From: Chryseobacterium gwangjuense
Lineage (GTDB): Bacteria > Bacteroidota > Bacteroidia > Flavobacteriales > Weeksellaceae
Reading direction: 5' to 3'
NCBI RefSeq assembly: GCF_021311115.1
Contig: NZ_JAJTNP010000001.1
Coordinates: 310,001 to 374,000, forward strand
Length of the DNA stretch: 64,000 bases
Shown here: piece after piece, positions 1 through 8,843 of the stretch
How the letters are laid out: every line of letters begins with the position of its first letter
How positions within the stretch are numbered: the first letter of the stretch is position 1
Position numbers and translations under genes: made by a program
Notes under the pieces: model-generated
The model's database searches: none
What the model was told of the DNA's origin: nothing
Seen by the model: only the letters and a program-made list of their open reading frames with translations

Positions 1-2625
1 AGGAACAGAGCTGTATTTCATCATTACTCTCATTCTTGTAGTTCCTAAAGTTGCTGTAGCCGGAATAGTAATTGATCCTGTAACCGGTGTAGTCGTAGAA
101 CCTGCTTTAGACCAAGCCAACTCTCCGCTGTCTGCAAAGTCTCCATCTTTATTGTAATCAATATACACTGCATAAGCTTCACTGTATTTTGTAGAAGACC
201 ATGTAGGAGTTACTGAGATCGTGTAAGCACTTCCTCTTGTCACATTAGTAGAAACAGAGGTGAAGTCCTCATAACCAGCAGTTCCTGTAGAAGTGTTATT
301 AATTGTTCCGAAACTTACATTTCCAATTCTTTCATCAGCTGTATTCGTTGCCGTTGCTGTACAATAACTTACTGAAGTTCCCGCAAGAGTTGTTACACTT
401 ACCGTATTGCTTGAAACGGAAACATTTCCTGCCGCATCTTTAGCTTTTACTGTGAAACTGTAAGTTGTAGAAGGAGTTAAGCTTGTTACAGTATAAGAAG
501 TAGATGCTGTGGAACCGATCAATGAAGCTCCTTGATAAACATCGTAACCTGTAACTGCTACGTTATCTGTTGCTCCTGACCAAGAAAGATTTGTGCTTGT
601 AGAAGTAGTGCCTGAAGCTGCTAATGTAGGTGCTGTAGGAGCCACAGTATCTGAAGATCCCGAACCTGCATTCACAGTAATATTTGCGTTATTTACATCA
701 AAGAAAATATGATTTGAACCTTTTACCATAATTCTTCCGGTAGTAGTAGAAACATTCGGAATTGTTACCGCTTCGGTTCCATCGTTTGGAGTTCCTGCCA
801 ATAGAGTAGCCCATGTGTTTCCGCTGTCTGTAGACCAAAGAATATCTACATTTGCTGCATTTACATTGTTAGCAGTAGTTCCTGCTACATTCCAGGTTAT
901 CGTTTGAGAAGTTCCTCCCGAATACGTAGTTGCAGAATTTTGAGAACTCACACTGAAAGGTCCTGCTGTCGCATTTACCGTAATTACTGCATCATCAGAA
1001 TTATTTCCGGAACCTCCGGCTCTGTTATCACGAACCGTAAATCTGAAGTTATACGTTCTTGCCACATTAGACAATGCTTCAACTGCAATTTCTGAACCTG
1101 CTGTTGTTGTTGCGCCCGTTAACACAGAAGCCATTCTTGGAAAATATCTCGTTGGAGTGGTTTGAGGAGTCCAAGATCTGAAAGTTGGTCCGGAAGCTTT
1201 TGTTGCACTTGCAGCCGAACTTGCAGCCGTTTGAGAAGAAGAAGCATTATCCATCTGCTCCCAAATGTAGGTTAGAGAATCTCCGTTCGCATCTGTACCG
1301 GCTCCGGTTAACATAAATGGAGTTCCTTTTGGTATTGTATAGTCCAACCCTGCATTAGCTGTTGGAATTGAATTTCCTGTAGCCGTATTTACAGAGCAGG
1401 TCTTCGCTTTAATATTATTGGTAATCTGCTGAATACTCACTGCGTGGAAGAAAGCATCTGAATGCGGTTGAATATCCTGACTTGTAATCCCTGCATACCC
1501 CATAATCGTTGATCCGGAACCAGGTTCCATATTCACTCCTGTTCCTTCATTATTCATTGAGAAGGTATGGTTTCCTCCAAACTGATGCCCCATTTCGTGT
1601 GCTACATAATCAATATCAAAATTGTCACCGGATGGAATTGCATCTGCAGGCGAAGTGTAGCCACTTCCTTTTGAACCGTTTGTACAGACACAACCGATAC
1701 AACCTGCATTTCCGCCACCTCCTGAAGCACCGAATAAGTGACCGATATCATAGTTGGCTTCTCCGATTACCGATGTTAACGTACTTTGAAGCTGAGAATT
1801 CCAGCTACTCATTCCGGAAGCTGCAGAATACGGATCTGTAGAAGCGTTGGTATAAATTACAGCATCATTATTAGCAATTAAAACCATTCTAGCCGCAAAA
1901 TCTTTTTCAAAAACTCCGTTTACACGAGTCATCGTATTGTTCATTGCTGCCAAAGCATTGGCTTTTGTTCCTCCGAAGTAAGTCGTATACTCACCAGTAC
2001 AAGATAATGCTAATCTGAATGTTCTTAACTGAGCATCATCTGCGTTGGGCCTTGCCACAAGACTTGTTGCATTAGCTGCTCCTTTTTGTGCAACATCAAT
2101 TACACTACATTCAAATTTACTTAAATCATCTTTCTTGTCAGATTTTTTGTACACTACATAAGTGGAAAGATCTTTTGTGTAAGGCTCAATGAAAACGGCA
2201 GATTTATCACCGTAAATTTCCATTGAAGATAAACCTAGAGGGGAAATACTGAAATAAACCGTAGAATTGGGATCTTCTAAACCTGTCCCTACATAAGATT
2301 TAATATCGGGATATTTCGCAGCCAGTTCAGGAGTAAAATTGGAATTTTCTCTGATTTTAAAGTTTTCCATTTTTCCTTCAGAATTCGGGAAAGAAACAAT
2401 AACCTCTGATTTTTCTCCTGCAGCTAATCTTTTGGGGGCTTTTGCAAGAACGCTTTTCAATCCGTTCATATCCAGACTGAAAATCTTAGGAGAAGTAACG
2501 AAGGATTTGTTTTCAAAAATTTCTGAAGTTGTTTTTCTTGAACTTTCAGACCAAAGACGGCCGGTCTGAGCGAAAGAAATGCCTGTGATCAGAAGCATTC
2601 CGATCATCGATAGTTGTTTTCTCAT
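1..2625 (-). CDS. Secreted reprolysin-like zinc metallopeptidase with Fn3 and GEVED domains, partial (3' end outside window)
   Basis: The reading frame is open on the minus strand from ATG at 2625 to the window edge, so the C-terminus is missing. It starts with a signal peptide (MRKQLSMIGMLLITGISFAQ). A prodomain-like region follows, then a metzincin zinc site HEMGHQFGGNH (near 1,570-1,610), which fits the reprolysin-like M12B family. Downstream there is a PKD/REJ-like segment, a fibronectin type III domain (near 540-660) and a GEVED-type beta domain rich in YIDYNKDGDF-like motifs (near 100-370). The family is secreted and degrades extracellular protein; Bacteroidota members usually end in a T9SS sorting domain, which would lie beyond position 1. 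Catalytic assignment is by motif; the substrate is unknown. Confidence 0.88.
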   Translation of the reverse strand, partial: MRKQLSMIGMLLITGISFAQTGRLWSESSRKTTSEIFENKSFVTSPKIFSLDMNGLKSVLAKAPKRLAAGEKSEVIVSFPNSEGKMENFKIRENSNFTPELAAKYPDIKSYVGTGLEDPNSTVYFSISPLGLSSMEIYGDKSAVFIEPYTKDLSTYVVYKKSDKKDDLSKFECSVIDVAQKGAANATSLVARPNADDAQLRTFRLALSCTGEYTTYFGGTKANALAAMNNTMTRVNGVFEKDFAARMVLIANNDAVIYTNASTDPYSAASGMSSWNSQLQSTLTSVIGEANYDIGHLFGASGGGGNAGCIGCVCTNGSKGSGYTSPADAIPSGDNFDIDYVAHEMGHQFGGNHTFSMNNEGTGVNMEPGSGSTIMGYAGITSQDIQPHSDAFFHAVSIQQITNNIKAKTCSVNTATGNSIPTANAGLDYTIPKGTPFMLTGAGTDANGDSLTYIWEQMDNASSSQTAASSAASATKASGPTFRSWTPQTTPTRYFPRMASVLTGATTTAGSEIAVEALSNVARTYNFRFTVRDNRAGGSGNNSDDAVITVNATAGPFSVSSQNSATTYSGGTSQTITWNVAGTTANNVNAANVDILWSTDSGNTWATLLAGTPNDGTEAVTIPNVSTTTGRIMVKGSNHIFFDVNNANITVNAGSGSSDTVAPTAPTLAASGTTSTSTNLSWSGATDNVAVTGYDVYQGASLIGSTASTSYTVTSLTPSTTYSFTVKAKDAAGNVSVSSNTVSVTTLAGTSVSYCTATATNTADERIGNVSFGTINNTSTGTAGYEDFTSVSTNVTRGSAYTISVTPTWSSTKYSEAYAVYIDYNKDGDFADSGELAWSKAGSTTTPVTGSITIPATATLGTTRMRVMMKYSSVP

Positions 2626-2773
2626 ATAATCTTTATTTTGTTTGTGGAATATCAAAGCTAATAAAAATTATATTACGAAAAACAAATTTTTTTAAGAAAA
2701 TTTTAGACTATCACTTTAAAATATTATGCAATACATTGAAAATACTTAAAATTCTATATTCTCAAAAAAAGAA

Positions 2774-2802
2774 AATAGCACGCGCAAAATGCGCATGCTA
2801 TT
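2774..2802 (-). terminator. Rho-independent terminator of the ACAD-DinB pair
   Basis: A 13-bp inverted repeat (AATAGCaCGCGCA / TGCGCAtGCTATT) with a 3-nt loop. Its single mismatch becomes a G-U pair in the minus-strand transcript. A T-rich run follows on that strand. It lies just downstream of the DinB-family gene. Confidence 0.8.
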
Positions 2803-2830
2803 CAGTTATTAATGATATAATTCTAAATTT

Positions 2831-3328
2831 CTAAAATTTATCGTCGGCAGTTGGACCGTATAATCCCGGAACTTTATTTCCTGTAGATCTTAAATAAACA
2901 ACCAACTCGCCTCTATGATGATACAAATGATTGTACAAAAACGAACGAATCACCTGAATTTTTGGCATAGGAGGGAAGAGTACATTTCCATCCATTTCCA
3001 TTTTCCATTCATTAAAATAAGTGTTTTCGTCTGAGTTTTCTAAAACTTTTTGAGCTTTAGCAACATTTTCTTCAAACTTAGCCACAATATTTTCTGCCTT
3101 GGAAATATCTCCTTTATCATACTGGTATGTTCCCATATCGAAAACATCCTGATTAAAGGTAGATTCAAACCAATTATAAACTTCAGCAACATGGGAAGCC
3201 AACTGACCTGTTGTCCAGTTAATTTCAGAGGGTTTCCAGTCTAAAGCGCTGTCCGGAATTGCTTTCAACAATTTTCTGGTGCTTTCTGCTTCATGCAAAA
3301 ATTCGCCTAATAGTGCCTGTTTAATCAT
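2831..3328 (-). CDS. DinB-family protein
   Basis: This 165-residue protein fits the DinB/DUF664 four-helix-bundle superfamily, whose members usually bind a divalent metal through three histidines. Candidate ligands are the histidine in SHVAEVYNWF (about residue 46) and the YHHRGEL motif near residues 137-143. Known relatives include thiol transferases and DNA-damage-induced proteins; the reaction here is not predictable. It starts 17 bp after the stop of the acyl-CoA dehydrogenase on the same strand, so the two are probably co-transcribed and share the hairpin at 2774-2802. Confidence 0.8.
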   Translation of the reverse strand: MIKQALLGEFLHEAESTRKLLKAIPDSALDWKPSEINWTTGQLASHVAEVYNWFESTFNQDVFDMGTYQYDKGDISKAENIVAKFEENVAKAQKVLENSDENTYFNEWKMEMDGNVLFPPMPKIQVIRSFLYNHLYHHRGELVVYLRSTGNKVPGLYGPTADDKF

Positions 3329-3345
3329 TTGTATGTATTTAAAAA

Positions 3346-4485
3346 TTATTTTGTGATATCTCTACCGATCACTAATCTTTGGATTTCAGAAGTACCTTCT
3401 CCAATCGTGCAAAGTTTAGAATCTCTGTAGAATTTCTCAGCAGGGAAGTCTTTCGTATATCCATATCCTCCGAAAATCTGAACGGCATTGTTAGAAATTC
3501 TTACACAAGCTTCAGAAGCATATAGTTTTGCCATAGCTCCTTCTTTTGTCATTTTTTGTTTAGCGTTCTTTAAAGTTGCAGCTCTTTGAATCAATAATTC
3601 AGCAGCATCGATTTCAGTTGCCATATCTGCTAACATAAAGTTGATCGCCTGGAATTCTGAAATTGATCTTCCGAATTGATGTCTTTCTTTAGCATATTTT
3701 AAAGCTGATTTATAAGCTCCTCTTGCTGTTCCTAAACTTAATGCAGCAATAGAGATTCTTCCTCCATCAAGAATTTTCATCGCTTGCTTGAACCCTTCTC
3801 CAACTTCTCCTAAACGGTGAGAATCCGGAACACGAACGCTATCAAAAATAAGTTCTGCAGTTTCTGAAGCTCTCATCCCTAGTTTATTTTCTTTTTTACC
3901 AGAAGTAAAACCAGGCATTCCTTTTTCCAAAACAAATGCTGTTGAATTATTTTTAGCACCAATTTCTCCTGTTCTTGTCATTACAACGGCAATGTCTCCG
4001 GAAATAGCATGCGTAATAAAGTTTTTAGCCCCGTTAATGATCCAGTCATCTCCATCTTTTACAGCTGTTGTAGACATTCCTCCTGAATCTGAACCTGTGT
4101 TATGCTCTGTTAATCCCCAAGCTCCGATTACTTTACCTGAAGCTAATTGAGGAAGCCATTTGTTTCTTTGCTCTTCATTTCCAAACTCATAGATGTGATT
4201 GGTACAAAGTGAATTGTGAGCAGCAACTGAAAGACCGATAGAAGGATCTACCTGAGAAATCTCATCAAGAATTGCAACATACTCATGATAACCAAGACCA
4301 GAACCACCGTACTGCTCAGGAACAACAATCCCCATAAAGCCCATCTCACCTAACTGATGAAATAAATCTTTAGGAAAAGTCTGGCTTTCGTCCCACTCCA
4401 TAATATTAGGTCTGATATTTTTCTCAGCAAACTCTCTTGCTGTTTCTGCTATCATTTTAATGTTGTCAATAGTCTCTGTATTCAT
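3346..4485 (-). CDS. Acyl-CoA dehydrogenase
   Basis: A 379-residue flavoprotein that oxidises acyl-CoA to trans-2-enoyl-CoA and passes electrons to ETF. The family signature is clear: the N-terminal helical domain, the FAD-binding segment WGLTEHNTGSDSGG, and the C-terminal motif FGGYGYTKDFPAEK followed by IGEGTSEIQR, where the catalytic Glu of the short/branched-chain type is expected. The length is typical. An upstream in-frame ATG at 4551 would add 22 atypical residues and lies upstream of a good promoter (TAtcTTTG at 4505-4512), so the start at 4485 (MNTETIDN) is preferred. Confidence 0.93.
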   Translation of the reverse strand: MNTETIDNIKMIAETAREFAEKNIRPNIMEWDESQTFPKDLFHQLGEMGFMGIVVPEQYGGSGLGYHEYVAILDEISQVDPSIGLSVAAHNSLCTNHIYEFGNEEQRNKWLPQLASGKVIGAWGLTEHNTGSDSGGMSTTAVKDGDDWIINGAKNFITHAISGDIAVVMTRTGEIGAKNNSTAFVLEKGMPGFTSGKKENKLGMRASETAELIFDSVRVPDSHRLGEVGEGFKQAMKILDGGRISIAALSLGTARGAYKSALKYAKERHQFGRSISEFQAINFMLADMATEIDAAELLIQRAATLKNAKQKMTKEGAMAKLYASEACVRISNNAVQIFGGYGYTKDFPAEKFYRDSKLCTIGEGTSEIQRLVIGRDITK

Positions 4486-4504
4486 ATAGATAATAGTTAG
4501 TTCC

Positions 4505-4536
4505 CAAAGATAAATAAATTGACGGAACACCCCAAA
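4505..4536 (-). promoter_or_regulatory. Bacteroidota-type promoter of acyl-CoA dehydrogenase
   Basis: On the minus strand a TTTG (-33 box, 4533-4536) is separated by 20 bp from TATCTTTG (-7 box, 4505-4512). This matches the TTTG-N19-21-TAnnTTTG consensus. Transcription would begin about 15 nt before the ATG at 4485, which supports that start. Confidence 0.65.
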
Positions 4537-4674
4537 AATTATTTTCCCCATACTATTTGGACAACAAATATTTATCCCTCAACCTTTTAAATTCTAATAT
4601 TTAATGATTTCTTAATAAAATTTTCTAGAAAACAAGTTTAATAATTTACTAATTTAGCCTTCCAATACTAAAGC

Positions 4675-6555
4675 ATGAAAAAACTTCTACTACCTATATT
4701 TTTAATTTCATCATATTTTGCAGCACAAGCTCCTGCAGGATACTATAATGGTACAACCGGTTTAAGTGGCTATGCATTAAAATCTAAGCTTCACGATATT
4801 ATTTCTAGTCATGCCATCAATTGGCATTACGGAGATCTGCAAAACTATTATAACCAAACCGACCTGGATAAATACTATGATCACGGAAGCAGCAACACTA
4901 CATTATTATTAGATATTTATTCTGAGATTCCAACCGGACCGGATGCTTATGAATACACTTCAGCTCAATTAATCGGCAGTGCTTCTACAGAAGGATTAGG
5001 CTGGAACAGAGAACATATGATTCCGCAAAGCACATTCAGTACAGGAAGTATTAGCGATTATCCTATGTATTCCGATTTATTCTATGTAATTCCTGCCGAT
5101 GCCAGAATTAATCAGCTAAGAAGCAACTATCCGTACGGAATGGTAGGTTCCACAATTTATTACACTTTCACAAACGGTTCCAAAATAGGAAACTGTGCAA
5201 TTCCCGGAGCGGCTTACACCGGAAGAGTATATGAACCTATCAATGAATTCAAAGGAGATGTTGCAAGATCTTTACTTTATTTTGCAGTACGATATGAAGG
5301 CAAATTGAATTCTTTTAATTATATGGCGGGAACAACTCCTGCAAATGATGAATCTCAACTTGACGGAACAGAAGAAAGGGTTTTTGAACCTTCCTATATC
5401 GCTATGCTTCTTCAATGGAACCAGCAAGATCCTGTTTCACAAAGGGAAATCGATAGAAATAATGCGGTTTATAATATCCAGAAAAACAGAAACCCTTTTA
5501 TTGATAACCCGGCTTGGGTAAATGCAATTTGGTCTGATACTCCGGATGCCATTGCTCCGAATCCACCTACAGCTTTAACTACAACTTCACAAAATGCTTA
5601 TTTTGTCAATCTGAGCTGGACTCCAAGTACAGATACCGATATTTTAGGATATAAGATATATATGAATGGTTCTGCAACACCGGTTGCTACTACAAAAAAC
5701 ACTTCAATAGCATTAGATCATCTTTCACCATCCACATCTTATACGTTTACCGTAAAATCTTATGATAAGGGTTATCTGGAATCCGTAAACAGTAATATCG
5801 CTTCTGCAACTACACTTTCATCAGATTCTTATGCTAAAGATTTAATCATCACCAAATATCTGGAAGGCACTTCAGACAACAAAGCTCTTGAAATCACCAA
5901 TAAAACAGGACATGAAGTCAATCTGAACGATTATCGTCTCAATATCCAGTTTTACAGTGGAACATCCTATTATTTTTCAGATACTTTTGAGCTGGAAGGA
6001 ACGATTGCCAACAACGAGAACTTTGTCATTCTTAACCCTAATGCAAATCTCAGCTGTTACACCAATGCACAGGCGAAATTCGTAACTGCATCTACACCTA
6101 TGACTTATACAGGAAGTCAATATGTAGAATTAGCCTATAACGAAAATATTCCCGTAGATGTTATCGGAACCAAAGGAGTAACGAATTCTAATGGAAACGT
6201 TTCTTTATACAGAAAAGCAACGGTAACCCAACCAACGGCAAACTTTGCTATTTCAGAATGGGATTCTTATGCAAGCAATTATTGTTTAAACTTAGGATCA
6301 TTATCAACTTCGGACCTTATCACTTCCTATGAAGAAGGATTAAAAATTTACCCAAATCCTGCCAATGAAAACATTTTCGTAAGCGGAAAAGTCGAAGAGA
6401 TACAGTCTGCACAAATTTTAGATTTCTCCGGAAAAGTGATTTCTACAGAAAAAACTCCATTCAAAAACAAAAAGAATATTTCTGTTCAGCATCTATCTAC
6501 AGGTTCTTATTTGTTAAAACTTGATGAGAAAATCTATCCGTTTATTAAAAAATAA
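4675..6555 (+). CDS. Secreted endonuclease I-type nuclease with Fn3, lamin-tail and T9SS sorting domains
   Basis: A 626-residue secreted protein. Residues 1-19 form a signal peptide (MKKLLLPIFLISSYFAAQ). Residues about 25-285 match the endonuclease I (EndA/NucM) family, with the beta-beta-alpha-Me core GWNREHMIPQSTF, the partner motif DLFYVIPADARINQLRSN and the late asparagine region FIDNPAWV. A fibronectin type III domain covers about 300-382 and a lamin-tail-like beta domain about 388-535. The C-terminal 70 residues (KIYPNPANENIFV to YPFIKK) are a T9SS type A sorting domain, so the enzyme is probably exported across the outer membrane to digest extracellular DNA/RNA for nutrients or against biofilm DNA. 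Confidence 0.92.
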   Translation: MKKLLLPIFLISSYFAAQAPAGYYNGTTGLSGYALKSKLHDIISSHAINWHYGDLQNYYNQTDLDKYYDHGSSNTTLLLDIYSEIPTGPDAYEYTSAQLIGSASTEGLGWNREHMIPQSTFSTGSISDYPMYSDLFYVIPADARINQLRSNYPYGMVGSTIYYTFTNGSKIGNCAIPGAAYTGRVYEPINEFKGDVARSLLYFAVRYEGKLNSFNYMAGTTPANDESQLDGTEERVFEPSYIAMLLQWNQQDPVSQREIDRNNAVYNIQKNRNPFIDNPAWVNAIWSDTPDAIAPNPPTALTTTSQNAYFVNLSWTPSTDTDILGYKIYMNGSATPVATTKNTSIALDHLSPSTSYTFTVKSYDKGYLESVNSNIASATTLSSDSYAKDLIITKYLEGTSDNKALEITNKTGHEVNLNDYRLNIQFYSGTSYYFSDTFELEGTIANNENFVILNPNANLSCYTNAQAKFVTASTPMTYTGSQYVELAYNENIPVDVIGTKGVTNSNGNVSLYRKATVTQPTANFAISEWDSYASNYCLNLGSLSTSDLITSYEEGLKIYPNPANENIFVSGKVEEIQSAQILDFSGKVISTEKTPFKNKKNISVQHLSTGSYLLKLDEKIYPFIKK

Positions 6556-6598
6556 TTTAAAAAAGCTCCTGAAATCAGTACTTTAAAACATCATTGAT

Positions 6599-6674
6599 AT
6601 AAGCAGATTCACTAATAATCAATATCTATAAGTGTTTCTGCTTATATTTTTTATTTATAAGTAATTATGCTTAT
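6599..6674 (+). promoter_or_regulatory. Three copies of an 18-bp palindromic operator upstream of the SatD-family gene
   Basis: Two near-identical palindromes, ATAAGTGTTTCTGCTTAT (6628-6645) and ATAAGTAATTATGCTTAT (6657-6674), precede the gene. A third copy in inverse orientation (ATAAGCAGATTCACTAAT, 6599-6616) matches the first at 15 of 18 positions after reverse complementing. The last copy overlaps the -7 box. The downstream protein has a C-terminal helix-turn-helix, so autoregulation is the simplest reading. Confidence 0.7.
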
Positions 6675-6679
6675 ATTTG
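6672..6679 (+). promoter_or_regulatory. -7 box of the SatD-family operon, possibly leaderless
   Basis: TATATTTG matches TAnnTTTG and lies only 4 bp before the ATG at 6684. The predicted transcription start nearly coincides with the start codon, so the mRNA may be leaderless. The box overlaps the third 18-bp operator. Confidence 0.55.
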
Positions 6680-6683
6680 CAAA

Positions 6684-7289
6684 ATGATAGCGGTCATTAC
6701 CGGAGATATTATAAATTCACAACAAGCGGAAACAGAAGTTTGGATCACCAAGCTTAAAAATCTTCTCGAGAATTGGGGAAGCGCTCCTCACACATGGGAA
6801 ATCTACAGGGGAGATGAGTTTCAGTTCAAATGTAATATTGATGACGTTTTCTGGCGTTTCTTAGCCATAAAATCACTTATAAAAAGTCAGGAAAATTTAG
6901 ATGTAAGAATTGCCATTGGAATTGGTGAAGAAAACTTTTCGTCTGAAAAGATTACCGAATCCAACGGAACAGCTTATGTGCATTCCGGAAGATTATTAAA
7001 TGATTTAAAAAATGACGGTCATACGGTTGCCATCAAAACGTCTAACGATTCGGTAAATAAAGACTTAAATATTCTTCTTAAATGGTCCTCAAAAGATTTT
7101 GACAACTGGACGATGGCGACTTCAGAAATCATTCATGAAATGATTATGAATCAAGATATTACACAGGAAGATTTAGCAAAAAGATTTAACATCTCACAGT
7201 CCTCAATAAGTCAGCGACTGAAACGTGCAAACTACGAGCTTATCGTAGAAACTAATCAATATTTTAGAAAGAAAATTTCAGAACTGTAA
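6684..7289 (+). CDS. SatD-family protein with C-terminal HTH
   Basis: This 201-residue protein begins MIAVITGDIINSQ, which is typical of the SatD family. The N-terminal domain has a nucleotide-cyclase/diguanylate-like look (IYRGDEFQF near 42-50). Residues about 155-185 (ITQEDLAKRFNISQSSIS) form a helix-turn-helix. The family name comes from a streptococcal acid-tolerance locus; the molecular role is not established. It is followed after 1 bp by a DUF3307 membrane protein, a frequent partner. Three palindromic operators lie in its promoter, suggesting that it represses its own operon. Confidence 0.85.
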   Translation: MIAVITGDIINSQQAETEVWITKLKNLLENWGSAPHTWEIYRGDEFQFKCNIDDVFWRFLAIKSLIKSQENLDVRIAIGIGEENFSSEKITESNGTAYVHSGRLLNDLKNDGHTVAIKTSNDSVNKDLNILLKWSSKDFDNWTMATSEIIHEMIMNQDITQEDLAKRFNISQSSISQRLKRANYELIVETNQYFRKKISEL

Positions 7290-7290
7290 G

Positions 7291-7986
7291 ATGATTTTTA
7301 TTCAACTCATATTGGCGCATTTACTTGGAGATTTTGTTCTTCAGCCAAATTCTTGGGTTGCAGAGAAGGAAAATAAGAAACTAAAGAGCAAATATTTGTA
7401 CCTTCACATTCTGATTCACACTGTATTAAGCTTTGTTTTTCTTTGGAATCTGGAACTTTGGTGGGTAGCTGTGTTGATAGGAGTTTCACACTTTATTATT
7501 GATGCTGCGAAACTGAGTTTTCAGACCATAAAAAATAAAAAGAACTGGTTTTTTATCGATCAGGCTTTACATATTGTAGTTATTGCAGGAGTCTCTTTTT
7601 GTTTTAATGAATTCAATTTTGAATTTTTAAAAAATCAGGACTTCTTAAAAATATTGATGGCAGCCTTGTTTTTAACGACACCTGCTTCAATTTTCATTAA
7701 AATAGTATTGTCTTCATGGACGCCCGTTCCGGAGACAGCAAACCATATACAAACCGAATCTTTATCCAGTGCAGGAAAGTATATTGGAATTTTAGAACGT
7801 TTACTGGTTTTCACTTTTATCATGGTGAATCACTGGGAAGGCGTAGGTTTTATGGTGGCTGCAAAATCTGTTTTCAGATTCAGCGACTTAGCACAAGCCA
7901 AACAAAGAAAATTAACAGAATATGTACTCATCGGTACACTTCTGAGCTTTGGAACGGCAGTTTTAACAGGAATTTTAATTAAATAA
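7291..7986 (+). CDS. DUF3307 membrane protein
   Basis: A 231-residue polytopic membrane protein. It has about six hydrophobic segments, starting with MIFIQLILAHLLGDFVLQP, whose H/D residues are the usual DUF3307 signature; HILIHTVLSF and HFIIDAAKL follow. Its start is 1 bp after the SatD-family stop, so the two are translationally linked. purC follows 22 bp later and may be co-transcribed. The function of the family is unknown; the partnership suggests that the soluble SatD protein controls or senses something through this membrane protein. Confidence 0.82.
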   Translation: MIFIQLILAHLLGDFVLQPNSWVAEKENKKLKSKYLYLHILIHTVLSFVFLWNLELWWVAVLIGVSHFIIDAAKLSFQTIKNKKNWFFIDQALHIVVIAGVSFCFNEFNFEFLKNQDFLKILMAALFLTTPASIFIKIVLSSWTPVPETANHIQTESLSSAGKYIGILERLLVFTFIMVNHWEGVGFMVAAKSVFRFSDLAQAKQRKLTEYVLIGTLLSFGTAVLTGILIK

Positions 7987-8008
7987 TATAAAATAAATCT
8001 AGTAAGAA

Positions 8009-8728
8009 ATGGAAAAGAAAGAAATGTTGTACGAAGGTAAAGCAAAACAAGTATTTGCTACCGATAATCCTGATCAAGTAGTAGTACGTTTTAAAGACGA
8101 CGCTACAGCATTTAACGCTCAAAAAAGAGGATCTGTTGATTTGAAAGGTGAAATGAACAACGCCATCACCACTTTGATTTTTGAATATTTAAATGAAAAA
8201 GGGATTAAGACTCATTTCATTAAACAATTGAACGAAAGAGAGCAATTGGTAAGAAAAGTATCTATCATTCCTTTGGAAATGGTGGTAAGAAACTATTCTG
8301 CAGGAAGTATGGCTCAAAGATTAGGAGTGGAAGAAGGAATTAAATCTCCGGTTACCATCTTCGATATCTGCTACAAAAAAGATGAGTTGGGAGATCCGCT
8401 TATCAACGATCACCATGCTGTTTTCTTAGGTGCTGCTACTTACGAAGAGCTTGATGAAATGTATGAATTGACTTCAGACATCAACGAAATTCTGATCGAT
8501 TTGTTCGACAAAATGAATATCATCTTAGTTGATTTCAAAATTGAATTAGGTAAAACTTCTGATGGCGAGATTATCTTGGCAGACGAAATTTCACCTGATA
8601 CTTGTAGACTTTGGGATAAAGATACGATGAAGAAGTTGGATAAAGACAGATTCAGAAGAGACTTAGGAGAAGTTACTGAAGCATATGTTGAGATCTACAA
8701 CAGATTGAAAACTGTGCTTGCTAAATAA
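8009..8728 (+). CDS. purC: Phosphoribosylaminoimidazole-succinocarboxamide synthase (SAICAR synthetase)
   Basis: A 239-residue enzyme of de novo purine synthesis that joins CAIR to aspartate using ATP. The short bacterial form is recognisable from [51 protein letters not shown] and [14 protein letters not shown], which form the ATP and CAIR sites. The length is normal. purF lies 115 bp downstream on the same strand; a palindromic intergenic repeat separates them. Confidence 0.96.
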   Translation: MEKKEMLYEGKAKQVFATDNPDQVVVRFKDDATAFNAQKRGSVDLKGEMNNAITTLIFEYLNEKGIKTHFIKQLNEREQLVRKVSIIPLEMVVRNYSAGSMAQRLGVEEGIKSPVTIFDICYKKDELGDPLINDHHAVFLGAATYEELDEMYELTSDINEILIDLFDKMNIILVDFKIELGKTSDGEIILADEISPDTCRLWDKDTMKKLDKDRFRRDLGEVTEAYVEIYNRLKTVLAK

Positions 8729-8739
8729 TTTAGGCTAAA

Positions 8740-8820
8740 AGCCAGAAGTTGGATGCTGGAAGTTTATTGGTATAGAAAGTTTAGCTATAAACTTCAGACT
8801 TCGAGTTCCCAGCTTCCATC
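8740..8820. repeat. Imperfect palindromic intergenic element between purC and purF
   Basis: About 80 bp with a perfect 9-bp inner inverted repeat (GAAGTTTAT 8759-8767 / ATAAACTTC 8787-8795). An imperfect outer pair is built on GTTGGATGCTGG and CCCAGCTTCCATC. Tandem GAAGTTGG/GCTGGAAGTT-like words make it look like a dispersed intergenic repeat. No second copy is obvious in this window. Confidence 0.45.
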
Positions 8821-8843
8821 ATTATAATTTAGAAAAAATAGAA

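Noticed and set aside
904..2569. Several plus-strand frames in the first 2.6 kb
   Set aside because: They are shadows of the metallopeptidase coded on the minus strand, which runs off the window edge.
8740..8820. Purine riboswitch between purC and purF
   Set aside because: The palindromic words do not match the conserved three-way-junction core, and the element looks like a dispersed repeat.
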